From positions 1 to 8,769 of the forward strand of contig VBAU01000140.1 in assembly GCA_005883855.1 (NCBI GenBank): DNA of 8,769 nt, read 5' to 3'. This DNA is from Bacteroidota bacterium. GTDB taxonomy: Bacteria > Bacteroidota > Bacteroidia > Chitinophagales > Chitinophagaceae. The notes under the pieces are model-generated. The model made no database searches. It was given only the letters and a program-made list of their open reading frames with translations, and was not told the origin of the DNA. The position numbers and the translations under genes were made by a program. Shown in pieces: positions 1 through 5,996 of the stretch (position 1 is its first letter; every line of letters begins with the position of its first letter).

Positions 1-397
1 AAGCCAGAGAATCCGGCATTACCTCATTGTCACTAGAGATAAGAGTGACTAGTACCTGCACATCGCAGAGATAATCTTCGGGAAACAAGGGACGAAGTGC
101 TCGATCAATCAATCGACTGATCAGAACTTCGTAATCATTCAATCTTCCCTCTCGTTTGAAAAAGGATCCGGGTATACGGCCCGCTGAAGCAAATTTTTCC
201 TGGTAGTCGACAGTTAAAGGAAAAAACCCTTGTCCTTCTTTTGGCTCATGAGCCGCAACGACGGTTGCTAGTAAAATACAATTGCCCATGGCGACCGTAA
301 CCGAACCATCGGCCTGGCGTGCAAGTCTTCCTGTTTCGATGGCGACTTCACGTCCGTCGCCGATATCAAACGTTTTGCGAATTGGTTGTGTAAGCAT
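1..397 (-). CDS. pnp: Polynucleotide phosphorylase, N-terminal part (cut by window edge)
   Basis: PNPase degrades RNA 3' to 5' by phosphorolysis and acts in mRNA turnover. The 132 residues visible begin MLTQPIRKTFDIGDGREVAI and match the first RNase PH domain of the family. Landmarks are TVDYQEK at about 62-68, the RNA-binding loop FFKREGR at 79-85 (FFRR in the E. coli enzyme, so one conservative R-to-K change), LISRLIDR at 92-99 and RPLFP at 102-106. The second RNase PH domain and the KH/S1 domains would lie beyond position 1. The ATG at 395-397 is the natural start, because the conserved sequence begins within ten residues of it. No Shine-Dalgarno sequence precedes it; the stretch before it is AT-rich. 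It follows rpsO on the same strand with 198 bases between, the common rpsO-pnp order. Identity is very secure; the gene is incomplete only because of the window edge. Confidence 0.96.
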   Translation of the reverse strand, partial: MLTQPIRKTFDIGDGREVAIETGRLARQADGSVTVAMGNCILLATVVAAHEPKEGQGFFPLTVDYQEKFASAGRIPGSFFKREGRLNDYEVLISRLIDRALRPLFPEDYLCDVQVLVTLISSDNEVMPDSLA

Positions 398-518
398 AGA
401 ATAGAATAAAAATTGAAAATTGATTTGGTGTAAACGGAAATTGAAATGTTTGTTGGCCCAGCTTTTTGCTACTATTTAGCTTCCATTGCGTCGCACTCTT
501 GTACATCCTTATTCCTAT

Positions 519-531
519 TCAGCTGAGCTGA
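519..531. repeat. Short perfect inverted repeat in the rpsO-pnp gap
   Basis: TCAGCT, one base, then AGCTGA forms a perfect 6-base-arm palindrome with a single central base, about 120 bases before the pnp start. It overlaps a tandem AGCTG-AGCTG. It could be an operator, an RNA stem-forming site or chance; nothing in the sequence decides between these. Confidence 0.25.
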
Positions 532-561
532 GAAAATCAAAAGAGACTTCGTTTAGAAACT

Positions 562-584
562 AAAACTCCTCCGGTAGTGGAGGA
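562..584 (-). terminator. Hairpin just after rpsO, possible weak terminator or processing site
   Basis: Read on the minus strand, TCCTCC, a six-base loop ACTACC, then GGAGGA form a perfect 6-bp stem, followed by GTTTTAGTTTC. It begins 11 bases after the rpsO stop codon. The stem is GC-rich but the U tract is short and interrupted, so it may terminate only part of the transcripts. It could also serve as a stabilising or nuclease-processing hairpin between rpsO and pnp. Confidence 0.4.
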
Positions 585-595
585 TTGTGCGAGCT

Positions 596-865
596 CTATT
601 TCCTTATTCCAAGTTTCTCGATCAGCTGGCGGTAGCCGTTCAGGTCATGTTTTTGCAGGTAGTTAAGTAAACGCTTACGCTTACCTACAAGCTGCATCAA
701 GCCGCGGTGAGTGGAGAAATCTTTTTTATTGCCTTGCAGATGATTTGAGATTTGGCTGATCCGCTCTGTTAAGATAGCGATCTGCGCCTGAATTGACCCC
801 GTGTTGGTCTCTTTGCCACCGAAGTCACCAAAATTTGTTGCTTTTCTTTCTTTTGTTAATGGCAT
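596..865 (-). CDS. rpsO: 30S ribosomal protein S15
   Basis: S15 is a primary 16S rRNA-binding protein of the small ribosomal subunit. The product is 89 residues, the standard family length, starting MPLTKERKATNFGDFGGKET and ending EKLGIRK. Family landmarks are TGSIQAQIAILTERI (about 22-36), the rRNA-contacting stretch near DFSTHRGLMQLVGKRKRLLNYL (about 49-70) and the C-terminal YRQLIEKLG. The same reading frame stays open for a further 71 codons upstream to 1078, but that extension has no family similarity and covers the promoter and leader, so the ATG at 863-865 is chosen. No Shine-Dalgarno sequence is present. Transcription should come from the consensus promoter at 940-970, giving a leader of about 70 bases with a hairpin. 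pnp follows downstream; miaE is divergent. Confidence 0.97.
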   Translation of the reverse strand: MPLTKERKATNFGDFGGKETNTGSIQAQIAILTERISQISNHLQGNKKDFSTHRGLMQLVGKRKRLLNYLQKHDLNGYRQLIEKLGIRK

Positions 866-887
866 CTTTAGTTTTTTTAATAAGTCT

Positions 888-905
888 CCAAAGGATTTCC
901 TTTGG
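888..905 (-). promoter_or_regulatory. Hairpin in the rpsO 5' leader (candidate S15 autoregulatory element)
   Basis: CCAAAGG, four bases, then CCTTTGG gives a perfect 7-bp stem with a 4-base loop, lying 22 bases upstream of the rpsO ATG and inside the predicted leader. Just 5' of it in the transcript (910-928) is a direct repeat of ATCCGATT at 11-base spacing (read on the plus strand). The AUCC on the 3' side of the hairpin loop could pair with the GGAU of either repeat, so an alternative fold or pseudoknot is possible. S15 represses its own mRNA through varied leader structures in several bacterial groups; that this one does so is inference. Confidence 0.4.
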
Positions 906-939
906 GGGCATCCGATTTGTATCCGATTATTTGTGGCGG

Positions 940-970
940 CAAAGGTAAGGCTTGGCCGCTGAATAGCAAA
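940..970 (-). promoter_or_regulatory. rpsO promoter, Bacteroidota consensus
   Basis: On the minus strand TTTG (970-967), 19 bases, then TACCTTTG (947-940) match both elements of the Bacteroidota primary sigma factor promoter (TTTG at -33, TAnnTTTG at -7) with the expected spacing. Transcription should start near 933-936, giving a leader of about 70 bases before rpsO. Confidence 0.75.
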
Positions 971-1039
971 GCTTTTCTTGCACTCTAAAAGGTCTAGAGT
1001 GGCCCCATCGACGCAGTCTTTCGTGGAATCCATTCCTAT

Positions 1040-1074
1040 TTTGAGCTGGTCAATTCCGTCCAGAAGTATTTTTG
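1040..1074 (+). promoter_or_regulatory. miaE promoter immediately before the start codon
   Basis: TATTTTTG at 1067-1074 is a perfect TAnnTTTG element, ending only 4 bases before the miaE ATG. A TTTG at 1040-1043 is the best -33 candidate, but the 23-base spacer is longer than the usual 19-21. If the -7 element is used, transcription begins at or within a few bases of the start codon, giving a leaderless or nearly leaderless message. Confidence 0.5.
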
Positions 1075-1078
1075 CCAC

Positions 1079-1687
1079 ATGGAACTTTCACAAGACACTA
1101 AAAATATTCTCGGTTTACAACTACCCACTGACCCGCGTTGGGTAAACCTCGCGGAAAAATCGCTGGAGGATATACTCACTGATCATGCATACTGCGAGCA
1201 GAAGGCTGCTACATCCTGCATTTCGCTGATACAACGATATAGCGACATGGAAAAACTAGTAACTGATCTTTCACCCATAGTCACCGAAGAATGGGGACAT
1301 TTTCGATTGGTACTTGCCGAGTTACAAAAGAGAAACCTGAAACTCGGTCGGCAAAGAAAAGACGATTATGTGAACGAGCTGCTGAAGTTTGAAAAGAAAG
1401 GTGGATCTGAGGAGGACAGGTTACTGGACAAACTTTTGATCTGTGCATTAATTGAAGCAAGAAGCTGCGAACGTTTTAAGCGATTAAGCGAAGGCCTCAA
1501 TGACAAATACCTGCGAAGTTTTTATCGCCGTTTTATGGAAAGTGAAGCGGGACATTATACATTGTTCCTTGAATTAGCGGAAACATATATTGAAAACAAG
1601 AACGTGAGAGACAGGTGGAAACAGTGGCTAGAATATGAAGCCAAAATAATAATACAATTAATGCCACGCGGAGATCGAATGCACTGA
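1079..1687 (+). CDS. miaE: MiaE-type tRNA 2-methylthio-N6-isopentenyladenosine(37) hydroxylase
   Basis: MiaE is a cytosolic non-haem di-iron enzyme that hydroxylates the isopentenyl group of ms2i6A37 next to the anticodon of tRNAs, using O2. The 202-residue product has the ferritin-like four-helix pattern of metal ligands: E40 in HAYCEQKAA, E71-x-x-H74 in EEWGHF, E126 in IEARSCERF and E156-x-x-H159 in ESEAGHY. The N-terminal LGLQLPTDPRWVNLAEKSLEDILTDHAYCEQKAA is typical of the family. The ATG at 1079 is forced, because the next methionine is residue 57, after the first metal ligand. It is divergent from rpsO and convergent with galK, whose stop codon lies 9 bases beyond its own, so no room exists for a separate terminator. 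Substrate is inferred from family membership; MiaA and MiaB are not in the window. Confidence 0.87.
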   Translation: MELSQDTKNILGLQLPTDPRWVNLAEKSLEDILTDHAYCEQKAATSCISLIQRYSDMEKLVTDLSPIVTEEWGHFRLVLAELQKRNLKLGRQRKDDYVNELLKFEKKGGSEEDRLLDKLLICALIEARSCERFKRLSEGLNDKYLRSFYRRFMESEAGHYTLFLELAETYIENKNVRDRWKQWLEYEAKIIIQLMPRGDRMH

Positions 1688-1696
1688 CCTCAAGAT

Positions 1697-2863
1697 TTAA
1701 AGCTGAACTTCTTTCACACCATCTCCAATATTGGATACAAAGACGGACGGCGCATATCCTATCTTGCGGCCATAATAGACGGTGACCTGGTTAATGAAAT
1801 CATCGACCTTATCGTTTTTAATTAAAGCAATCGCACAACCACCAAACCCCGCCCCCGTCATTCTTGCGCCAATGCAATACTCATAGTCCTTACAGAATTC
1901 CACAATAGTGTCAAGTTCAATTCCTGAAACCTCGTAAAGGTCCTTCAACGACTGATGGGAGTCATGCATGAGTTGCCCGAACTTGGTCAATTGGCTTTGC
2001 GTCAGCGCCTGTGCCGCTTCATGCACACGAGAATTTTCTGATATAACATGCAAGGCTCTTTTTTCTAACACCTCATCCTTGATCAAATGTCTCGCAGATT
2101 GAAAAGTCTCCAGGTCTATGTCGCACAAATTGTTTGCGGCAAGTTCTTTTTTTAAGGCTTTTAAAGCGGCTCCGCACTCTGCAAAGCGTTCATTGTATTT
2201 TGAATCTGCCAAGGTCCTTGCCTTGTTTGTATTGATGATCGCAAGAACATAATCACCGGTGGCAAAGGGCAGCAGTTCGTACTGCAAGCTGTCACAGTTT
2301 AATAAAATCGCTTTATCCCTTTGTCCAAAAGTCACTGCAAATTGGTCCATAATGCCACAATTCACACCAATAAATTCATTTTCTACTTTTTTTGACAACA
2401 CTGCAATTTCAATCCTCGGAACGTTTAACTGAAACAGTTCGTTAAGGGCGAAAGCGGTTAGCACCTCAATCGAAGCCGAAGAGGAAAGCCCGGCGCCGAT
2501 CGGCAGATCACCATAAAACAACAGATCTAGCCCGGAAATTGGATAACCCTGCTTTAAGAAATGATTGATTATTCCAAGTGGATAATTAAACCAGGCCTTT
2601 CCCGATTTCGAGTAAGAATTTTGCAAATGCAGTCCGGCAGTCTCAGGGAAGTTGAGACAATGGAAGCGAAACATTTTCTCAGTATTTTTCGAAACAGCCA
2701 GGTACGTTCCAAGGCTGATTGCGCATGGCATAACCTTGCCTCCATTGTAATCGATGTGTTCTCCAATTAAATTCACTCTGCCAGGACTGAAAAAAACATG
2801 ATCAGGTCTTTTGCGAAATATTTTCTCAAATTCTGCAACTAGGGAGTCTCGAAAATCCGGCAT
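1697..2863 (-). CDS. galK: Galactokinase
   Basis: GalK phosphorylates alpha-D-galactose with ATP to galactose 1-phosphate, the second Leloir step, in the cytosol. The 388-residue length is normal for the GHMP-kinase family. All three signature motifs are intact: GRVNLIGEHIDYN at 28-40 (R29 is the catalytic arginine equivalent; E35, H36 and D38 contact sugar), the ATP-binding LPIGAGLSSSAS at 120-131, and ARMTGAGFGGCAIAL at 333-347. D173 in CGIMDQF corresponds to the catalytic aspartate. The ATG at 2861-2863 places the first motif at the usual distance from the N terminus. The start codon is separated from that of the divergent galM by 26 bases, so the galK promoter probably lies inside galM coding sequence; I see no consensus match. 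The gene ends tail to tail with miaE. galT and galE are absent from the window. Confidence 0.96.
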   Translation of the reverse strand: MPDFRDSLVAEFEKIFRKRPDHVFFSPGRVNLIGEHIDYNGGKVMPCAISLGTYLAVSKNTEKMFRFHCLNFPETAGLHLQNSYSKSGKAWFNYPLGIINHFLKQGYPISGLDLLFYGDLPIGAGLSSSASIEVLTAFALNELFQLNVPRIEIAVLSKKVENEFIGVNCGIMDQFAVTFGQRDKAILLNCDSLQYELLPFATGDYVLAIINTNKARTLADSKYNERFAECGAALKALKKELAANNLCDIDLETFQSARHLIKDEVLEKRALHVISENSRVHEAAQALTQSQLTKFGQLMHDSHQSLKDLYEVSGIELDTIVEFCKDYEYCIGARMTGAGFGGCAIALIKNDKVDDFINQVTVYYGRKIGYAPSVFVSNIGDGVKEVQL

Positions 2864-2889
2864 TGTATAAAATTGCTTATTTTAATTCT

Positions 2890-3927
2890 ATGGAAAAAGC
2901 TGGTCAATTTTGTTTCACCCATCCGACAGGTAAAGATATTTATTTGTACACGTTGCGCAATGCTAATGGAGCTGAGGTGCTGATCACCAATTACGGCGCG
3001 ACTATCCTGGGATACAAAATCATAATGCCCGATAAAACCATCAACGACATTGTGCTCGGCCTCGACAACGTGCAAGATTACTTAACAACGGACTACTTGA
3101 AAAATCATCCCTTTATGGGTGCGGCTGTTGGTCGGTATGCAAATCGAATAAAGAGTGCTCGCTTTACAATCGATGACAAAGAATTTGAGGTATCCAAAAA
3201 CTGGAATGGGGACCAGCTTCACGGCGGGTTTGATGGCTTTGATAAAAAGGTTTGGGACTTTGTCTCCTTTGATGAGAAATGCAACATTCTGCACTTAAAA
3301 TACTTTAGTGCTGATGGAGAGGAGGGATTCCCGGGAAATCTTGAAGTTAATATCTGCTTTGAATTGAATGATGATAATGACCTCATCTATGAATATACCG
3401 CAACTTGTGATCAGTCAACGGCTGTGAATCTTACCCATCACAACTATTTTAACTTGAACAATGGTGAAGGCACCATTGAGGAGCATGAGTTGAGAATTCA
3501 TTCAGATAAGATCCTCGAGCAAGACGAGAACCTGGTTACAACCGGCAATTACATTGCGGTTGATAGTACAAAGTATGACTTCACCGAATTTCACCGCATC
3601 GGTGAAAGAATGAACGGAGGGTACGACCAAAGTTTTGTAATTGATAAAAAAACAGATCAACTTGCTATCGTTGCAGAGGCATTATCAAAAAAATCAGGAA
3701 TCAAATTACAAGTATTGACTAATGAACCTGTAGTTCATTTTTACACCGGGCAGGGCTTCCCAAAATTGAAAGGGAAAAATGGCGTGGAATATGGACCTTT
3801 CTCAGGATTCTGTCTTGAAACGCAAAAGCACCCGAATGCTATCAACATTTCTAAATTTCCAAACACTATCTTGAGGCCTGGTGAAAAATATCACCAAAAG
3901 AATGTTTATAAAATAGGAATCCGATAA
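2890..3927 (+). CDS. galM: Aldose 1-epimerase (galactose mutarotase)
   Basis: GalM interconverts beta- and alpha-D-galactose, supplying the anomer used by the divergent galactokinase. The 345-residue protein has the family landmarks: NYGATIL (34-40), GRYANRI (81-87, substrate-binding R86), LHGG (110-113, H111), LTHHNYFNL (181-189, with H184 as the catalytic acid), GGYDQSF (243-249, D246) and FCLETQ (307-312, E310 as catalytic base). There is no signal peptide, so it should be cytosolic. The frame also opens at a TTG at 2863 that would share a base with the galK start codon and add nine residues; the ATG at 2890 is preferred because the extension is not family-like. No Shine-Dalgarno sequence. 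The promoter must lie in the 26-base gap or within galK: TAAAATTG at 2868-2875 is one base off the -7 consensus, without a clear partner. It converges on the GSCFA gene. Confidence 0.94.
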   Translation: MEKAGQFCFTHPTGKDIYLYTLRNANGAEVLITNYGATILGYKIIMPDKTINDIVLGLDNVQDYLTTDYLKNHPFMGAAVGRYANRIKSARFTIDDKEFEVSKNWNGDQLHGGFDGFDKKVWDFVSFDEKCNILHLKYFSADGEEGFPGNLEVNICFELNDDNDLIYEYTATCDQSTAVNLTHHNYFNLNNGEGTIEEHELRIHSDKILEQDENLVTTGNYIAVDSTKYDFTEFHRIGERMNGGYDQSFVIDKKTDQLAIVAEALSKKSGIKLQVLTNEPVVHFYTGQGFPKLKGKNGVEYGPFSGFCLETQKHPNAINISKFPNTILRPGEKYHQKNVYKIGIR

Positions 3928-3997
3928 ACCGGACAAGAAGGAATATGGACGCAAACAAAGTTTTTCGGCGGGAATGCGTGCGCCCACTCAAAAACCG

Positions 3998-5014
3998 TCA
4001 TTGATCAAAATAATTTATTTCCTCCCTCAAATCAAGGAATGGATAACTGGCATTTAACTGCTTGGCTTTTTCAAAATAAGATTGTAGAAATTGCCTGTGA
4101 GCCATTGTTTGTGGTTGAAAGGCTTTGTGTTTCCGAGCCGTCACAATTTGTTTGACTTGTTCCATTATCGCTCGTGAATCCTGGTCAATGCATGATTCGG
4201 CAAATTTTTCCAGCACAAACTCAGTAGCCGCATAATTAGGATGAGCAAGGTCTACGTCATAAAAGCGATAATCCCTCAAAACATCGATCACCAGTTCATA
4301 AGCCGGGAAGTAATTTACTCTATCAAATTTTTTTACGAGGTGATGAACGGATTCGATTAAGCGTGCCTTGCTGCGATTATTATCCACTACGCCGTCTCTA
4401 ATGTGTCTTACCGGACTGACCGTGAAAATCACCTTTAGCCGTGAATTAAATTCAAATAATTGTTGAAAACAACTGTCAAGAACAGAAATGATTTCCTCAA
4501 TTGTCATCAAATGCTTATCAAACCATTGAGCCGGTGCACGATGACAATTGGCGACTCCCGCGCCTCCTAAAGATGACTCTTGAGCAAATGCTCCGATCTT
4601 TGTCGCAGAATCGGTGAGGCGATAAGAGAATGCGGAGCCTAAAGTTATGATGACCCAGTCCGCCGTGCTAATGAACTGGTGGGCCTCCGCCTGAGATGCA
4701 TTGACGCGGCGAACAGCTTCCTCAACATTGATATCGGAATATCGACTGTGATGCTGCCAACTGTGCCAAATTTCATTTAGTTGAAAAAAATCCCCGTCAG
4801 CATATCGCTTATTGTCGAGATAAGAGTGCAGGCTTCGTGCAACACTATGCGGATCAAAAAGAATTCCGTTTGGATTTTGCAGAACAGAAAACTTCAATTC
4901 CGCCAGCGAATTGCCTATATGCTCCGTAAAGCAGGAGCCGATCAACAAGATCTTGTCCTGGTAATTGATCTGTTGTGGAAGTTTTTTGAGATCAATGTTC
5001 ACCATGAAATCCAT
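3998..5014 (-). CDS. GSCFA-domain protein (SGNH/GDSL-hydrolase-like)
   Basis: A 338-residue member of the GSCFA family, common in Bacteroidota, whose biological role is not established. The eponymous GSCF lies at 26-29 with S27 as the presumed nucleophile. Other family landmarks are LQNPNGILFDP (45-55), ITLGSAF (123-129), NCHRAP (156-161), FTVSPVRH (197-204) and DVDLAHPNY (253-261), where D255 and H258 could complete an SGNH-type triad. That these are catalytic is inference from the fold family. No signal peptide or membrane segment is visible. Start at the ATG 5012-5014 is likely; a second methionine at residue 4 is equally possible. It lies 47 bases downstream of the HMG-CoA lyase gene on the same strand, so may be co-transcribed, though a weak promoter-like element lies in the gap. 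Family call is firm; substrate unknown. Confidence 0.88.
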   Translation of the reverse strand: MDFMVNIDLKKLPQQINYQDKILLIGSCFTEHIGNSLAELKFSVLQNPNGILFDPHSVARSLHSYLDNKRYADGDFFQLNEIWHSWQHHSRYSDINVEEAVRRVNASQAEAHQFISTADWVIITLGSAFSYRLTDSATKIGAFAQESSLGGAGVANCHRAPAQWFDKHLMTIEEIISVLDSCFQQLFEFNSRLKVIFTVSPVRHIRDGVVDNNRSKARLIESVHHLVKKFDRVNYFPAYELVIDVLRDYRFYDVDLAHPNYAATEFVLEKFAESCIDQDSRAIMEQVKQIVTARKHKAFQPQTMAHRQFLQSYFEKAKQLNASYPFLDLREEINYFDQ

Positions 5015-5027
5015 ACGTGAAAAATTT

Positions 5028-5061
5028 CAAAATCACAAATTGGTATGCGCACGCGGACAAA
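5028..5061 (-). promoter_or_regulatory. Weak promoter-like element before the GSCFA gene
   Basis: On the minus strand TTTG (5061-5058), 22 bases, then TGATTTTG (5035-5028), one mismatch to TAnnTTTG, 13 bases before the GSCFA ATG. The TTTG overlaps the last bases before the end of the lyase gene. It could add transcription within a possible operon; the match is imperfect. Confidence 0.22.
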
Positions 5062-5922
5062 TCAGGCAAAAATCTCTGACGCAAGCTGGAGGCTTTCTGC
5101 AAGGGCTTCCTCGTTTAGACCAGTCAAAAAATAATTTTCCTTAAAATACTTAACCATCAATTCCGTGTTCATATTCCCTACTAATTCATCATTTGCCATT
5201 GGACAACCACCTATTCCTTTTAGCGCGCCGTCAAATCTCCGGCACCCAGCATGAACAGCATTCGATAATTTATTCTTCCAGTTATCGGGCTTAGAATGTA
5301 AATGAACACCAATCTCAATATGCGGCAACGCTTCTACTAAATAGCTTACCATATCGTGTATTTGGTAATCCGCCGCCAGGCCCACTGTGTCGGCAAGGGA
5401 AATGGTCTTCACTCCCAAAGCAACCATTTTGTTTACCCAGTCAAAAACAATTTGCTCGGAATACGGGTCACCATAAGGATTGCCAAAACCCATCGAAATG
5501 TAAATAACAAGTTGCCTATTTCTTTTTGCACAAATATTTTGAATATCCTCTACCCGTTTCAATGATTGTTGAATGGAAGAATTTGTATTTCGTTGCTGAA
5601 AAGTTTCTGAAACAGAAAACGGAAAGCCGAGATAAGTGATTTGATCAAACTCACTCGCCTCTTCTGCGCCTCTTGTATTGGCAACAATGGCAAGAAGTTT
5701 CGATGTGCTAATTCCAAACTCCAAATTTTTAAGTACTTCTTTTGTATCCGCCATTTGAGGTATTGCCTTGGGGGATACAAAACTTCCAAAGTCAATGCTA
5801 TCAAATCCAACTTTCAATAACGAATTGATGTATTTGACCTTTTTTTCAGTGGGAATAAGGTTCTTCCATCCTTGCATAGCATCACGAGGGCATTCGATGA
5901 GTTTGATCGCCGATTGATTCAT
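5062..5922 (-). CDS. Hydroxymethylglutaryl-CoA lyase (Bacteroidota type)
   Basis: HMG-CoA lyase cleaves 3-hydroxy-3-methylglutaryl-CoA to acetyl-CoA and acetoacetate, the last step of leucine breakdown. The 286-residue TIM-barrel protein has IKLIECPRDAMQGW at 6-19 (E10, R13 and D14 matching the catalytic Glu, Arg and Asp of the family), DFGSFVSPKAIPQM (44-57), YISMGFGNPYGDP (141-153), the metal-binding VHLHS (206-210, H207 and H209), and the catalytic-loop GIGGCPMANDELVGN (236-250, C240). Compared with the animal enzyme the first motif is one residue shorter (ECPRDAMQ instead of EVGPRDGLQ) and the loop reads MANDELVGN, features I know from Bacteroidota homologues. Start at ATG 5920-5922 is forced because the next methionine lies inside the PRDAMQ motif. 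It follows the aminotransferase gene by 74 bases and has its own perfect -7 element. Substrate assignment is by family; another acyl-CoA is possible. Confidence 0.85.
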   Translation of the reverse strand: MNQSAIKLIECPRDAMQGWKNLIPTEKKVKYINSLLKVGFDSIDFGSFVSPKAIPQMADTKEVLKNLEFGISTSKLLAIVANTRGAEEASEFDQITYLGFPFSVSETFQQRNTNSSIQQSLKRVEDIQNICAKRNRQLVIYISMGFGNPYGDPYSEQIVFDWVNKMVALGVKTISLADTVGLAADYQIHDMVSYLVEALPHIEIGVHLHSKPDNWKNKLSNAVHAGCRRFDGALKGIGGCPMANDELVGNMNTELMVKYFKENYFLTGLNEEALAESLQLASEIFA

Positions 5923-5927
5923 TGAAC

Positions 5928-5935
5928 CAAATGTA
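5928..5935 (-). promoter_or_regulatory. -7 promoter element next to the HMG-CoA lyase start codon
   Basis: TACATTTG on the minus strand is a perfect TAnnTTTG match ending 5 bases before the lyase ATG. I see no TTTG at the proper -33 distance, only a weak TTGA-like stretch. If used, the lyase message would have almost no leader and could be made independently of the aminotransferase gene upstream. Confidence 0.4.
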
Positions 5936-5996
5936 ATTAAGATAAGCTATTCAATGGCCGCGCTCCGCCAAAGCAATACAATGTGTAGATATGAGA

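Noticed and set aside
866..1078. In-frame N-terminal extension of rpsO (71 codons)
   Set aside because: It has no S15 similarity, would make S15 much longer than its family, and covers the consensus promoter and leader hairpin. The start at 865 gives the standard 89 residues.
2863..2889. TTG start for galM overlapping the galK start codon
   Set aside because: The nine extra residues are not family-like, and an ATG at 2890 fits the aldose epimerase N terminus. Kept only as a remote alternative.
3961..3996. Possible bidirectional terminator between galM and the GSCFA gene
   Set aside because: GGCG/CGCC arms with a long loop lie between a T run and an A run in the wrong orientation for termination on either strand. 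The inner stem is only 4 bp, so I did not annotate it.
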